Source of the DNA: Nonomuraea cypriaca
GTDB lineage: Bacteria > Actinomycetota > Actinomycetes > Streptosporangiales > Streptosporangiaceae
Assembly: GCF_015645445.1 (NCBI RefSeq)
Contig: NZ_JADOGI010000024.1
Coordinates: 1-64,000 of the forward strand
DNA length: 64,000 nt
Direction: 5' to 3'
In this document: positions 1-8,389 of the stretch, in pieces
Layout of the letters: each line of letters begins with the position of its first letter
Position numbering within the stretch: the first letter of the stretch is position 1
The notes under the pieces: model-generated
Database searches by the model: none
The model's input: the letters and a program-made list of their open reading frames with translations, nothing else
Told to the model about the DNA's origin: nothing
Made by a program: the position numbers and the translations under genes

Positions 1-291
1 GGCCCCCGGTTCGCCCCCAGGCCACCACCCGAGGGCGACGTCGCCACCTACCTGACACATCGGCTGTCAGCACGGGCCTGGCCGTGCCAGGCGACCGTCA
101 CCCTGCACGAATCCGCGGAAACCGTCGCGGACCGCGTCTGGTCGGGCATGGGCGTCGTCGAGGCCGTCGACGACCACGGCACCTTGGGCGCCGTGATGGA
201 CACCGGCCTTCCCCAGCTCCGATACCGTATGGCCAGGCTGGCCCACGTGATCCTCTTGCCCCCGAGCCCCCCGGACCTGGTCAGCAGCTGA
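1..291 (+). CDS. WYL-domain transcriptional regulator, C-terminal part
   Basis: The window opens inside this gene; 96 codons are open from base 1 to TGA at 289-291. The translated tail (THRLSARAWPCQATVTLHES, then VVEAVDDHGTLGAVMDTG and a closing LPPSPPDLVSS) matches the pattern of the WYL ligand-sensing domain at the C-terminus of YafY/DeoR-like regulators, where an L..RAW...A.VTL strand and a final P..L motif are usual. The N-terminal winged helix lies outside the window. Its last 11 bases overlap the 3' end of the convergent SARP-type gene. The family call rests on a short stretch, so it is probable rather than certain. Confidence 0.65.
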   Translation, partial: GPRFAPRPPPEGDVATYLTHRLSARAWPCQATVTLHESAETVADRVWSGMGVVEAVDDHGTLGAVMDTGLPQLRYRMARLAHVILLPPSPPDLVSS

Positions 292-3200
292 ACCGCTGAT
301 CAAGATCGAGTGCCTCCTGCAGGGCACCCAGAACAAGGGGATCAACCGCACGATCCAGGAGCAGGCTGGCAAGACCTGGTGAGCCGGGCGGGGGGCATCC
401 GCCCGGAGGCCGCGTCTCCCCGCCATCAAGGGATGACGCCCCTGCCCGCAGGGCTGCGGTGATGCGGTCGACGTCGCCGCGTTCGGCGGGCGGGAGCGGT
501 GCGCCCACGCTCTCGCGCAGTCGGGAAGCCTTGTCCAGCAGGGCGGCCGCCTCTTCGTAGCGGCCTGCCAGGCTGTGCGCTCCGGCCAGTCCCTCGTAGG
601 CGAGGGCTACCGCCCGCGGGTCGCCGGTGGCGTGGGCGGCTTCAAGACCCTGTTCGTGTAGTCCCAGCGCCGCGGGGGCGTCGCCGCGCTGTTCGGCGAC
701 GAAGCCCAGCTCGGCCAGGATCAGCGCCGCGCCGTTCTCCGCGACGAACTCCTGGTTCCATTCCAGCCAGGTGCGCAGGTGTTTCTCGGCCTCGTCGAGC
801 CGCCCCTGGCGGCGGGCGCCCAGGGCGAGGCCGACCTCGGCGAACTCCTGGGCGCGCCGGTCGGCGTGCGTCACGGCCAGCCGCCGGCCGCGTTCGTGCA
901 GCTTGTCGGCGCGCGCGAAGTCGCCGGACAGCAGCGCGATCCGGCCCAGCTCGGACCAGCGGCCGGACACCTCACCCCACAGGTCGAGGCTTTCCGCGAC
1001 GGCCAGGCCCTCGCGGTGCCGGGCCTCAGCCGCCTGATAGTCGCCCTCGATCTCGGAGAGCCTGCCGAGCACGCCGATGGCCTGGAGCCGTCCCCACTGG
1101 TCACCGGTCTCCGTGAACAGCGCCAGCCCCTCCTCGGCGTCGAGTCGTGAGCCGGCGAGGTCCCCGCGCACGTAACGGTGCAGGCCCCGCACGGTCACGG
1201 CTGCCGCGACGCCCCAGCGGTCGTCCTGATCCAGGAACTCGTCCATGGCGCGCCGGATCAGTTCTTCGGCCGCCCCCAGGGAGCCGAAGAGGGTCTCCGC
1301 GTACCCCAGAAACCACCTGGCCCGTCCCGCCGCCTCAATCGGGGGACGACCTCGCCACGGTTCTCCGGAGAGCAGCGTCATCCCGGCAAGCCAGGCGCGA
1401 TCGGCATCGGTCTCCAACGCGACGGTCAGCGATCGCTTGGCCTCGGCGAACCGGCCGCGCAGGAACCAGTGCCAGGCCATCGCCCGCACCAGCCGTCCGG
1501 CGAGTTCCTCATCGGCGGCCTCCAGTGCGGCGCGCAGGTTGGCCGCCTCGGAGTCCAGACGGCGCAGCCACCGCCGCTGGTCGCTGCCGCGCAGGTGCGC
1601 GTCGGCGCGTTCGGCCAAGACGACATAGTAGTGGGCGTGGGCGTGGAGCAGCGCTTCGTGCTCGTCCTCCGGCAACTGCTCCAGGCAGTACGCGGCGACC
1701 GACTCCAGCAGCCGGTAGCGCGGCGGATCGTCGCCCGTCACGACCACCAGCGACCGGTCCACGAGGCAGGCCAGCAAGTCCACGACCTCGGCGGGCTTCA
1801 CGCCGCGGCCGGAGCAGAGCACCTCGGCGGCCTCCAGCGTGCAGCCGTCGCGGTGGATCGCCAGGCGGCCCAGCACGGCCCGCTCGGCGCCGGTCAGCAG
1901 GTCCCAGCTCCAATCGATCACGGCCTTGAGCGTCCGCTGCCGGGCCGGGGCGTCGCGGCGGCCGCCGACCAGCAGCCCGAACCGGTCGTCGAGCCGCTCG
2001 GCCAGCTCCGCCACGCCCAGCACGCGGACCCGGGTGGACGCCAACTCCAGGGCGAGCGGGATGCCGTCCATGCGGCAGCAGATCGTGGCGACGGCCTCGG
2101 CGTTCTCCGCCGAAACGGCGAACCCCGGCGACGCGGCGGCGGCCCGCGCCACGAACAGCCGGACCGCGCCCGACCGCGCGACCTCCGCCGGGTCGGCGCC
2201 CGGTTCCGGCACGTCGAGGGGCTGAACAGGCCACTGCCGCTCTCCCGCGATGCCCAGCGGCTCGCGGCTGGTGGCCAGGATGCGCACGCCCGCCGCGGTG
2301 CGCAGCAGCAGCCCGGCCAGTTCCGCCACCGCGTCGATGACGTGCTCGCAGTTGTCCAGTACGAGCAGGAGCCGCCGCCCGCGCAGCGCCTCGGCCAGCC
2401 GGTGCGCGACGCCGGACGGCGACGGCTCGTCCCGGAATCCGAGCGCGACGGCCACCGCCTCCGCGATCCTCTCCCCGCCCGGCCGCTCCCCGGCGAGTTC
2501 CACGAGCCACACCCCGTCGGGGAACGCCTCGGCCTCCGCGTGCCCAACCTCCAGCGCGAGCCGCGTCTTGCCGACCCCGCCCGGGCCTGTCAGGGTGACC
2601 AGACGTTCTTCGTCCAGCAGGCCCCGCACGCCCGCGACGGCCTCCGATCGTCCGACCAGGCCGGTGAGCGGCTCGGGGAGGTTGCTCCGGGGACGTTGGC
2701 CGGCGAGTTCCTGGCGCAGGATCAGTCGCTGCAGCTCGACCAGTTCGGGGCTCGGCTCCAGGCCCAGGTCTTCGTCCAGGAGGCGGCGTACGTCCTGGAA
2801 GACGTCAAGCGCCGCGCTCGCGCGTCCCGCGCCGTACAGGGCGCGCATGTGGGCGGCGCGCAGCCGCTCGCGCAGCGGGTGGCCGCGGGTCAGATCGGCG
2901 AGTTCGCTCACCAGCGGGCCGTGATCGCCCAGCGCGAGGCGCGCCTCGGCGTAGTCCTCCCAGGCCAGGAGGCGCTGTTCTTCCAGTCGCGCCGCAGCCG
3001 CCTGCGCGAAGGGTTCGTCGGCGAATCCGTCGAACGCTTTCCCGCGCCACAGACCGAGCGCCTCGGAGAACATCGCAGCCTGTTCGCGAGGGTCACCGGC
3101 GACTCGGGCGCGATCGGCCAGTGCGGCGAAACGCACTGCGTCCACCGCCTCGTCCTCGACGTTCAGCAGGTAGCCAGGCGGACGGCGCAGAACCGCCTCC

Positions 3201-3424
3201 GCGCCGAGCGCACCGCGTAGCCGAGACACGAGGGTCTGCAACGCGCGCGCGGGGTGGGCCGGAGGACGGTCCCACAGCTCGTCGGCCAGCCGGTCGGCCG
3301 AGACCACCCGCCCCGGTTCCACCAGCAACGCCGCCAGCAGGGCGCGGACTTTCGCCTCAGGCACAGCGACGTGCGCACCGTCCGGCGTCCACACCGTCAG
3401 CGGACCGAGCACCCCGAAGCGCAT
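281..3424 (-). CDS. SARP/AfsR-type regulator: winged helix, BTAD, NTPase, TPR
   Basis: A protein of about 1047 residues. Residues 1-90 form an OmpR-like winged helix (starts MRFGVLGPLTVW). Residues 95-240 are the bacterial transcriptional activation domain (LGLEPSPELVELQ near its end). An NB-ARC/STAND-type NTPase follows, with Walker A GPGGVGKT near residue 280, a Walker B-like LLLVLDNCEH and an ATSREPLG sensor motif. The C-terminal 350 residues are TPR-like helices. This is the AfsR plan: DNA binding switched by nucleotide and by TPR signals. The ATG at 3422-3424 is chosen because the family starts with this motif; the frame stays open to 4021 only antisense to the next gene. The SDR gene is divergent 70 bp away and is a likely target. 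Confidence 0.9.
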   Translation of the reverse strand: MRFGVLGPLTVWTPDGAHVAVPEAKVRALLAALLVEPGRVVSADRLADELWDRPPAHPARALQTLVSRLRGALGAEAVLRRPPGYLLNVEDEAVDAVRFAALADRARVAGDPREQAAMFSEALGLWRGKAFDGFADEPFAQAAAARLEEQRLLAWEDYAEARLALGDHGPLVSELADLTRGHPLRERLRAAHMRALYGAGRASAALDVFQDVRRLLDEDLGLEPSPELVELQRLILRQELAGQRPRSNLPEPLTGLVGRSEAVAGVRGLLDEERLVTLTGPGGVGKTRLALEVGHAEAEAFPDGVWLVELAGERPGGERIAEAVAVALGFRDEPSPSGVAHRLAEALRGRRLLLVLDNCEHVIDAVAELAGLLLRTAAGVRILATSREPLGIAGERQWPVQPLDVPEPGADPAEVARSGAVRLFVARAAAASPGFAVSAENAEAVATICCRMDGIPLALELASTRVRVLGVAELAERLDDRFGLLVGGRRDAPARQRTLKAVIDWSWDLLTGAERAVLGRLAIHRDGCTLEAAEVLCSGRGVKPAEVVDLLACLVDRSLVVVTGDDPPRYRLLESVAAYCLEQLPEDEHEALLHAHAHYYVVLAERADAHLRGSDQRRWLRRLDSEAANLRAALEAADEELAGRLVRAMAWHWFLRGRFAEAKRSLTVALETDADRAWLAGMTLLSGEPWRGRPPIEAAGRARWFLGYAETLFGSLGAAEELIRRAMDEFLDQDDRWGVAAAVTVRGLHRYVRGDLAGSRLDAEEGLALFTETGDQWGRLQAIGVLGRLSEIEGDYQAAEARHREGLAVAESLDLWGEVSGRWSELGRIALLSGDFARADKLHERGRRLAVTHADRRAQEFAEVGLALGARRQGRLDEAEKHLRTWLEWNQEFVAENGAALILAELGFVAEQRGDAPAALGLHEQGLEAAHATGDPRAVALAYEGLAGAHSLAGRYEEAAALLDKASRLRESVGAPLPPAERGDVDRITAALRAGASSLDGGETRPPGGCPPPGSPGLASLLLDRAVDPLVLGALQEALDLDQRFSC

Positions 3425-3494
3425 CGAACCATCGTATTCGGCGCCGAAGACGATCCGAAGACCGATCGAATGCGTCGTCCGCGACAGTCCTCGC

Positions 3495-4256
3495 ATGAGC
3501 CGATTCACGAACAAGAAGGCCATCGTCACCGGTGGCACGCACGGCATGGGACTGGCGATCGTCCAGGCGCTGCTTGACGAGGGTGCGGAGGTCCTGTTGA
3601 CCGGTCGCAACGAGAAGACCCTCGAAGAGGCCAGGACCGCGTTGAAAGGCCGGGCCGCGCACGTCGTCCGCTCGGACGCGGCGAGCATGGCCGACGTCGC
3701 GGCGCTCGCCGAGCGGGCCCGCGGCGCGCTCGGCCGCGTCGACCACCTCTTCGTCAACCACGGCTTCGCCGAGTTCTCCACGCTGGAGGAGGCGACGGAA
3801 GAGGCATGGGACCGGCACTTCGACATCAACACCAAGGGCGCGTTCTTCACCGTCCAGGCGCTGACCCCGCTGCTCGCCGACGACGGGTCGATCGTGTTCA
3901 CCACGGTCGCCAACGACGTGGTGTTCCCCGGCATCAGCGCGTACTCGGCCTCCAAGGAGGCGACGCGGGCGTTCGCGCACGTCCTGGCCGTCGAACTGCT
4001 GCCCCGCAGGATTCGGGTCAACAGCGTCGCACCCGGCTACATCAAGACACCGACGATGGGTGTGGCGGGCCTGACCGAGGAGCAGCGCCGCGAGTTCGAG
4101 CGGCAGGGCGACGTCTCCACGCCGCTCAAGCGGAACGGCACGGTCGAGGAGGTGGCGAAGGCGGCGCTGTTCCTGGCGGCGGACGCGACCTTCACCACCA
4201 ACGTCGAGCTCGCCGTGGACGGCGGCTTCGCACAGGGACTGGGGGCAGATGAGTGA
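3495..4256 (+). CDS. SDR-family NAD(P)-dependent oxidoreductase
   Basis: A classical short-chain dehydrogenase/reductase of 253 residues, the usual family length. The nucleotide-binding motif is TGGTHGMG at residues 12-19, the catalytic Tyr-Lys pair is in YSASK, and the C-terminus carries the common V.S.APG.I.T and DGGFA motifs. The usual NNAG stretch after strand 4 reads NHGF, so substrate and cofactor preference cannot be inferred. It is divergent from the SARP-type regulator (70 bp gap), and its stop overlaps the start of the next gene (GTGA), so the two are probably translationally coupled. A soluble cytoplasmic enzyme; physiological substrate unknown. Confidence 0.92.
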   Translation: MSRFTNKKAIVTGGTHGMGLAIVQALLDEGAEVLLTGRNEKTLEEARTALKGRAAHVVRSDAASMADVAALAERARGALGRVDHLFVNHGFAEFSTLEEATEEAWDRHFDINTKGAFFTVQALTPLLADDGSIVFTTVANDVVFPGISAYSASKEATRAFAHVLAVELLPRRIRVNSVAPGYIKTPTMGVAGLTEEQRREFERQGDVSTPLKRNGTVEEVAKAALFLAADATFTTNVELAVDGGFAQGLGADE

Positions 4257-4687
4257 ACGTCGTCGACAGTCCGGACGCCTCGGTGACCGAGCACGTCCGG
4301 CGCTACATCGCCACCGACGGCGAGAGCGGCTACATGGAGGGCGGGACGACCAACCTCATCGTCACCTACCGGGGCCGAAAGTCAGGAAAGCTCTACCGCA
4401 CCGGCCTCTTCTTCGGCCAGGACAACGACTCCTACGTCCTGGTCGCCTCCGGATCGGCGATCACGCACACGCACCCGCAGTGGTACCTGAACGTGGCCGC
4501 CAACCCGGACGTCGAAGTCCAGATCAAGGGCGAACGCTTTGCCGCCCGCGCCCGCACCGCCGTAGGCTCGGAACGCGAACGGCTGTGGAACCTGATGGTC
4601 GAACAGGCCCCCATCTACCGCACCTACGAAGCCCGCAGCCGCCGGACGATCCCGATCGTCGTCCTCGAGCGCGTCACCGACGGGTGA
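4253..4687 (+). CDS. DDN-type nitroreductase/quinone reductase (F420-dependent family)
   Basis: A 144-residue split-barrel protein. GRKSGKLYRTGLFF, YVLVASGSA, the PQWYLNVAANPDVEV signature and a following AR are typical of the deazaflavin-dependent nitroreductase (DDN) family of actinobacteria, which use reduced F420 to reduce quinones and nitroaromatics. GTG at 4253 overlaps the SDR stop, which fixes the start and suggests coupling. Pairing with an SDR suggests a redox step on a small carbonyl or quinone. F420 use is inferred from the family; no catalytic residue can be proved from sequence alone. Confidence 0.88.
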   Translation: MNVVDSPDASVTEHVRRYIATDGESGYMEGGTTNLIVTYRGRKSGKLYRTGLFFGQDNDSYVLVASGSAITHTHPQWYLNVAANPDVEVQIKGERFAARARTAVGSERERLWNLMVEQAPIYRTYEARSRRTIPIVVLERVTDG

Positions 4688-4773
4688 ACCGGTAGCCGAA
4701 CGGGAGAGTGCCCGGGGTCGAGCAGGGCCGTCCCACCGTCCACGGTGAGGACGGCCCCGTTCACGTAAGACGT
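4687..4773 (-). pseudogene. remnant of an SDR C-terminus
   Basis: On the minus strand this reads TSYVNGAVLTVDGGTALLDP, the NG..L.VDGG motif that ends SDR enzymes, followed by about ten residues. No Rossmann fold or YxxxK region precedes it; the DNA upstream holds the ferredoxin-like fragment. It therefore looks like the last 25-30 codons of a deleted gene. Confidence 0.5.
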
Positions 4774-4809
4774 CCGCGGGCGGCATACCGTAATAGTCGA
4801 GCGGTACCT

Positions 4810-4925
4810 GCAGGATGGATCAGGATGGATAGGGCTCGGGATGGGCACAGGGTGACGGCGTCGCGCACCTGTGCCGCGGTCTCGTCGTCGGGGTGGTCGG
4901 TCGGCAGGATCACGATGCCGTCGTT
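4810..4925 (-). pseudogene. remnant of a ferredoxin C-terminus
   Basis: The minus strand encodes NDGIVIL...AAQVRDAVTLCPSRALSI. The A...V..CP..AL.. pattern is that of the last cluster-ligand Cys and C-terminus of the small 3Fe-4S/4Fe-4S ferredoxins that commonly accompany actinobacterial P450s. The first Cys ligands and any start are missing. The fragment abuts the 3' end of the DoxX gene, so the 5' part is lost. Short match, moderate certainty. Confidence 0.45.
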
Positions 4926-4953
4926 GGCTGGTACCGGCGACTGTGTTCATCGG

Positions 4954-5340
4954 TCAGCCGGTGAAGGACGCGGGGCCGAAGCGGCCCCACGCCACGAAGG
5001 CGGCCATGGCGAGATAGACCAGGTCGCCCGCGATCGTTACCCTCTCACCACGGCGGAGGCGCATGATCACCGCGCCAACGAACAACAACACCACACCCGA
5101 AGCAGTCAGCGGCACCAGAACCGGCGCGATGTCGAGTACGGCGGGCAGGATCAGGCCCACCGCCCCCAGGAGCTCAAGAACTCCGATGGCCTTAAGGGCA
5201 GCAGGGCTGAAGTCTTCGACCCATCTCGATGCGTCGCCCAACATGCCGGCCATCTTCTCCCTGGGCACGAATATCTTGGAGCTGCTGCCCAGCAAGACAA
5301 CGGCCAGCAGGCCGGTAACGATCCACAGTGCGACGTTCAT
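4954..5340 (-). CDS. DoxX-family membrane protein
   Basis: A 128-residue protein with four predicted hydrophobic segments: MNVALWIVTGLLAVVLLGSS at the N-terminus, AIGVLELLGAVGLILPAV, LVPLTASGVVLLFVGAVI and LVYLAMAAFVAW. The G.LELLGA.GL motif is typical of the DoxX-like family, membrane proteins linked to quinone or redox functions. ATG at 5338-5340 is chosen because AAAGGAG lies 7-8 bases upstream on the minus strand; a longer frame upstream is polar and without a ribosome site. It stands alone, downstream of the PadR operon with a gap of about 100 bp. Confidence 0.85.
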   Translation of the reverse strand: MNVALWIVTGLLAVVLLGSSSKIFVPREKMAGMLGDASRWVEDFSPAALKAIGVLELLGAVGLILPAVLDIAPVLVPLTASGVVLLFVGAVIMRLRRGERVTIAGDLVYLAMAAFVAWGRFGPASFTG

Positions 5341-5436
5341 GCGGTTTCTCCTTTGTGGCGCGGGTTCCGAAATGGAGACGCCTGCCAGTGGCGATTTGTG
5401 CCATGGCCACCGCGACATGCCTTGGGTCGACGGATG

Positions 5437-5763
5437 TTACTTCTCGGCCGTGCCGGGTTCCCCGCTGATGGACTCCTGATAGATGTCCGCGTAGGTGCGC
5501 GAGTCCTTGACCAGGTCGTCGCAGAAGGCAGCGACGTCATTGCCGATGAGTTCCAGGACTCCTTTGCCGGCCGCGACGCCCTCCTCGAAGAAATCGACGA
5601 TCCCTGAGAGCAGGGACCCGTCAAACAAGTCGATCGGTCCAACCTTGAAGAAGTACCTCTGGATCTCCTTGTAGACGATCTGATAGTCCGGCGGGAGCGC
5701 CTTGACCCGCGCCATGTGCGCCCGCCACTGCTTCTTGCCCTCGATGATGTCCTGGATGCCCAC
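5437..5763 (-). CDS. DUF1048-family protein (second of a tandem pair)
   Basis: 108 residues; the start is GTG at 5761-5763 with AGGAGG 5-6 bases upstream. The sequence is helical, with a W..H...V..LP.DY...Y.EI..Y.F pattern and an acidic end, as in DUF1048 proteins found beside PadR-type repressors in Firmicutes and actinobacteria. Function unknown. It lies one base after its paralogue (5765-6121) and is the last gene of the padR operon. Its length is usual for the family. Confidence 0.85.
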   Translation of the reverse strand: MGIQDIIEGKKQWRAHMARVKALPPDYQIVYKEIQRYFFKVGPIDLFDGSLLSGIVDFFEEGVAAGKGVLELIGNDVAAFCDDLVKDSRTYADIYQESISGEPGTAEK

Positions 5764-5764
5764 G

Positions 5765-6121
5765 TCAGCCTCCTAGCCGGCCCAATTTCCTTGCGACGTT
5801 CCTGTTCAACTGCTCGCGCCACCGGTCGCGATAGCTCCGAGCCCCTTCTCCGCCGGCCAGCGCCGCACAGAAGCCCCCGATGTCGTCACCCAGCACCTCG
5901 TGAATGCTCTGCCCATCGGACGCCGTCTCCTCAAGCAGCCCCAGAGCACCGTCGAGAATCGGCATCAGGTTTCGACCTGTGAAGTCCGCGTAGGGAAAAA
6001 GATGACCTATGATCTCTCCCCACGCCGCCCGGTAGTCGGCCGGCAATGCCGCGGCCCGGACTTCGAACTCCTTCCATTCCCTGGTGAGATCGCTGCCTGT
6101 GATGGTCTCCCAGAAGTTCAT
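5765..6121 (-). CDS. DUF1048-family protein (first of a tandem pair)
   Basis: 118 residues, starting MNFWETITGSDLTREWKEFE. It shares with the downstream gene the W..F..R...LP.DYR..W.EI..H.F core and a G..F...L.G.....Y...W ending, so the two are paralogues. The start ATG (6119-6121) overlaps the PadR stop by four bases (ATGA), so translation is coupled. A short soluble helical protein; the constant pairing with PadR elsewhere suggests it is the regulated output or a partner of the repressor. Biochemical role unknown. Confidence 0.85.
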   Translation of the reverse strand: MNFWETITGSDLTREWKEFEVRAAALPADYRAAWGEIIGHLFPYADFTGRNLMPILDGALGLLEETASDGQSIHEVLGDDIGGFCAALAGGEGARSYRDRWREQLNRNVARKLGRLGG

Positions 6122-6444
6122 CTCCCGCCCTCCTTGAGCTTGTCGATCCGTGATGAGACGTACTCCCATTTCGCCCAGAACGTTGTGAGTTCTTCGCGCC
6201 CCGCCTCATTGAGCGCATAGAACTTGCGCGGCGGGCCCAGCCCGGACGGTCGTTTCGTCACCTGGACGAGCCCGTTCTTCTCCAGCCGCAGCAGGATGGT
6301 GTAAACCGTCCCCTCGACGACATCGGCGAAGCCGAGTTCGTTCAACCGACGCGTGATGGCGTACCCGTAGGTCTCCTCGCTGCCGATGATTTCAAGCACG
6401 CAGCCCTCAAGCGTGCCCTTCAGCATCTCCGTCAGGTCGTCCAT
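6118..6444 (-). CDS. PadR-family transcriptional regulator
   Basis: 108 residues with the PadR winged helix: LKGTLEGCVLEIIG..ETYGYAI near the N-terminus, then EGTVYTILLRLEKNGLV in the recognition helix and wing region, and PPRKFYALNEAGREEL. A C-terminal helix (WAKWEYVSSRIDKLKEG) would dimerise. PadR proteins repress small-molecule-responsive operons, usually including themselves. ATG at 6442-6444 is chosen because the family begins just before this motif. First gene of the padR-DUF1048-DUF1048 operon; a two-part inverted repeat lies between it and the divergent FMN reductase. Confidence 0.93.
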   Translation of the reverse strand: MDDLTEMLKGTLEGCVLEIIGSEETYGYAITRRLNELGFADVVEGTVYTILLRLEKNGLVQVTKRPSGLGPPRKFYALNEAGREELTTFWAKWEYVSSRIDKLKEGGR

Positions 6445-6466
6445 CGTGGGTCCTCTTCGTTCTCTA

Positions 6467-6500
6467 GGTACTTTGTAGTACCGAGTACCACTACACGGTA
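6467..6500. promoter_or_regulatory. probable PadR operator between divergent genes
   Basis: GGTACTTTGTAGTACC at 6467-6482 has perfect 6-bp inverted arms around four bases. Immediately next to it TACC-N7-GGTA (6486-6500) is a second, looser inverted repeat. The pair fills the gap between padR and the FMN reductase gene, where a PadR dimer could repress both. Inferred from position and symmetry. Confidence 0.6.
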
Positions 6501-6525
6501 TCACGGAGTAGTGAACCAATGTCCC

Positions 6526-7104
6526 ATGATCAATGTCGCGATCATCATCGGGAGCACACGTCCGGGGCGCAATGGGGAGGCGGTGGCCCGCTGGGTTCAC
6601 GACCTCGCGGCGACGCGCGATGACGCCCAGTTCGAACTCGTCGACCTCAAGGACTTCGGCCTGCCGCACCTGGATGAGGCGATGCCGCCCGCGATGGGAC
6701 ACTACGACCTCCCCCACACCAGGAAATGGGCCGACAAGATCTCCTCCTTCGACGCCTACGTGTTCGTCACACCCGAGTACAACCACTCGACCTCCGGCGC
6801 GTTGAAGAACGCCATCGACTTCCTCTACGCCGAATGGCACAACAAGGCGGCCGGGTTCGTCGGCTACGGCAGTCTGGGCGGTGCTCGGGCGGTGGAGCAT
6901 CTGCGGCTGATCATGGGCGAGCTCAAGGTGGCCGGCGTGAGCTCCCAGGTCGCCCTGTCCCTGGCTACCGATTTCGAGAACTTCAGCGTCCTCAAACCGG
7001 CCGCTCACCAAGAGCGCGCGGTCTCCGCCATGCTGGACGAGGTCGTCGCCTGGGGCGGTGCGCTGAAGGCGTTGCGTGACGGCACAACGCCCGCCCGGCC
7101 TTGA
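6526..7104 (+). CDS. NADPH-dependent FMN reductase / flavodoxin-fold quinone reductase
   Basis: About 192 residues. VAIIIGSTRPGRNGE is the FMN phosphate-binding loop, and TPEYNHSTSGALKNAIDFL is the hallmark second motif of the FMN_red family (ArsH/SsuE/chromate reductase type); GYGSLGGARAVEHLR follows as usual. It should transfer electrons from NAD(P)H to flavin or quinones in the cytoplasm. ATG 6526 gives the typical family N-terminus; an in-frame GTG at 6511 is possible, but GGAG at 6505-6508 is too near it and rather far from 6526. Divergent from padR across the shared operator, so probably induced together with it. Confidence 0.88.
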   Translation: MINVAIIIGSTRPGRNGEAVARWVHDLAATRDDAQFELVDLKDFGLPHLDEAMPPAMGHYDLPHTRKWADKISSFDAYVFVTPEYNHSTSGALKNAIDFLYAEWHNKAAGFVGYGSLGGARAVEHLRLIMGELKVAGVSSQVALSLATDFENFSVLKPAAHQERAVSAMLDEVVAWGGALKALRDGTTPARP

Positions 7105-7151
7105 TGCCCGCAAATGCCCTCGCCCCTGAGCCTGACGCGGGCGTGACCTGC

Positions 7152-8302
7152 TCATCTCGCGCGGGTGAGGGGGTGGTCGATCTCGTCACGCCGGAGGCGG
7201 GCGAGCGCGATGGCCAGTACGGCGACCGTCAGCGGGGCGACGGCTGCCACGAGGAAGACCGGCCGGTTTCCCCAGGCCGCCGCCGCCGGGCCGACCAGCG
7301 CCATGGACAGGGGGGCCGCGCTGAGCGAGACGAAAAAGTCGAGGCTGGAGACCCGGCCGAGCATGGCAGGGGGGACGCGACGTTGCAGCAGCGTTCCCCA
7401 AATGACGCCCGCGCCGGACGTCAGGGCGCCATACAGGAAGAGCGCAGCGATCATGATCCACAGCTGGTCGGCCGCCCCAAGGACGGCGAGCGGAAGACAG
7501 CCTCCACCCCAGGCAAGAAGCATCACGGACAAGTAGCGTCGCGGGAGAGGCAGCGCGGACATCGTGAGCGAGCCGCTCACCCCGCCGAGGCCGTAGCAGG
7601 CGAGGGCGAGCGCGAACTCCTGCGGTCCGCCCGCCCCCTGATCGCGGATCGCGAACGGCAGCAGGACCTGGATCGGCCCGTTGGTGACCAGGACAAGCGT
7701 GACGGCGAACGTAAGCGTGCCGACCAGCCACGGCGTCGTGAGCAGGTAGCCGAACCCGGCCCCGAGGTCGCTCACCGCCGACCGGATGGGGCTGCCCGCC
7801 CGCGCTGTATGGGCGCGTGTCTCGGGTTGGCGCATGAGTCTTCCGGGACGACTGAGGGGACGAGCGCGGAGTAGGCGGGATAGAAGAACCCGTCCGCGAT
7901 CCCGAGCACCGCGGCGACCACGATGAGCTGTCCAGGAGTGAGCAGGTCCATGGTGGCGGTGACCGCGACCGAGCCGGCGGCCACCGCCTTGGCGGACTGG
8001 GCGAGCAAGATGATGCGCCGCCGGGACGCGTGGTCGGCGACGACGCCTCCCAGCAGGGCGGTCGCGACCAATCCGACGCCGCTCGCGGTGGCGATCAAGG
8101 AGAGTTCCGACGGACCCGCGCCGATCGCGACCACCTGCCACACCACCGTGACCGCCCACATGCCGCTGCCGCCCAGGCTCAGACCGAGCGCGGTCGCCAG
8201 CAGCCGGTACTGGCCCGTCCGGAACGGCCGGAGCGGCCGGGGGACCCGTGCGCGCCGAGGTGCCGGATCGGTGCCACCGATGTCGGATGTGCTAGTGGCC
8301 AT
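7152..8302 (-). pseudogene. MFS exporter broken by an internal deletion and frameshift
   Basis: The N-terminal half (start ATG 8300-8302 after a GGAGGGGG ribosome site) encodes about five membrane segments in one frame, up to the conserved LVPSVVPEDS near base 7840. The C-terminal half resumes in another frame at RQPETRAHTARAGSPIRSAV and continues through six segments to TAG-type termination at 7152. Between VVPED and RQPE an MFS_3/EntS-like transporter normally has about 50-70 more residues (A..N......R..G..LGP..AG). Loss of that stretch plus the frame change should abolish function. The divergent tetR gene and its operators are intact. A sequencing error could explain the frame but not the missing segment. 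Confidence 0.8.
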
Positions 8303-8317
8303 GTCATCCCCCTCCAG

Positions 8318-8372
8318 TGCGGAGCGATTCGCTCCGCAGTGCACCATATTTGCGGAGCGAATCACTCCGCAA
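8318..8372. promoter_or_regulatory. two TetR operator palindromes
   Basis: Near-perfect palindromes at 8318-8338 (TGCGGAGCGATTCGCTCCGCA as two 10-base arms) and 8350-8372 share the half-site TGCGGAGCGA. Their centres are about 33 bp apart, three helical turns, so two dimers would bind the same DNA face. They occupy the gap between the MFS gene and tetR, 18 bp before the tetR start. Confidence 0.8.
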
Positions 8373-8389
8373 GTGTGTAGACTGCCGGC

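Noticed and set aside
1178..3220. 680-codon plus-strand frame opposite the SARP-type gene
   Set aside because: No domain; Gly/Gln/Arg-rich shadow of a well-supported minus-strand regulator.
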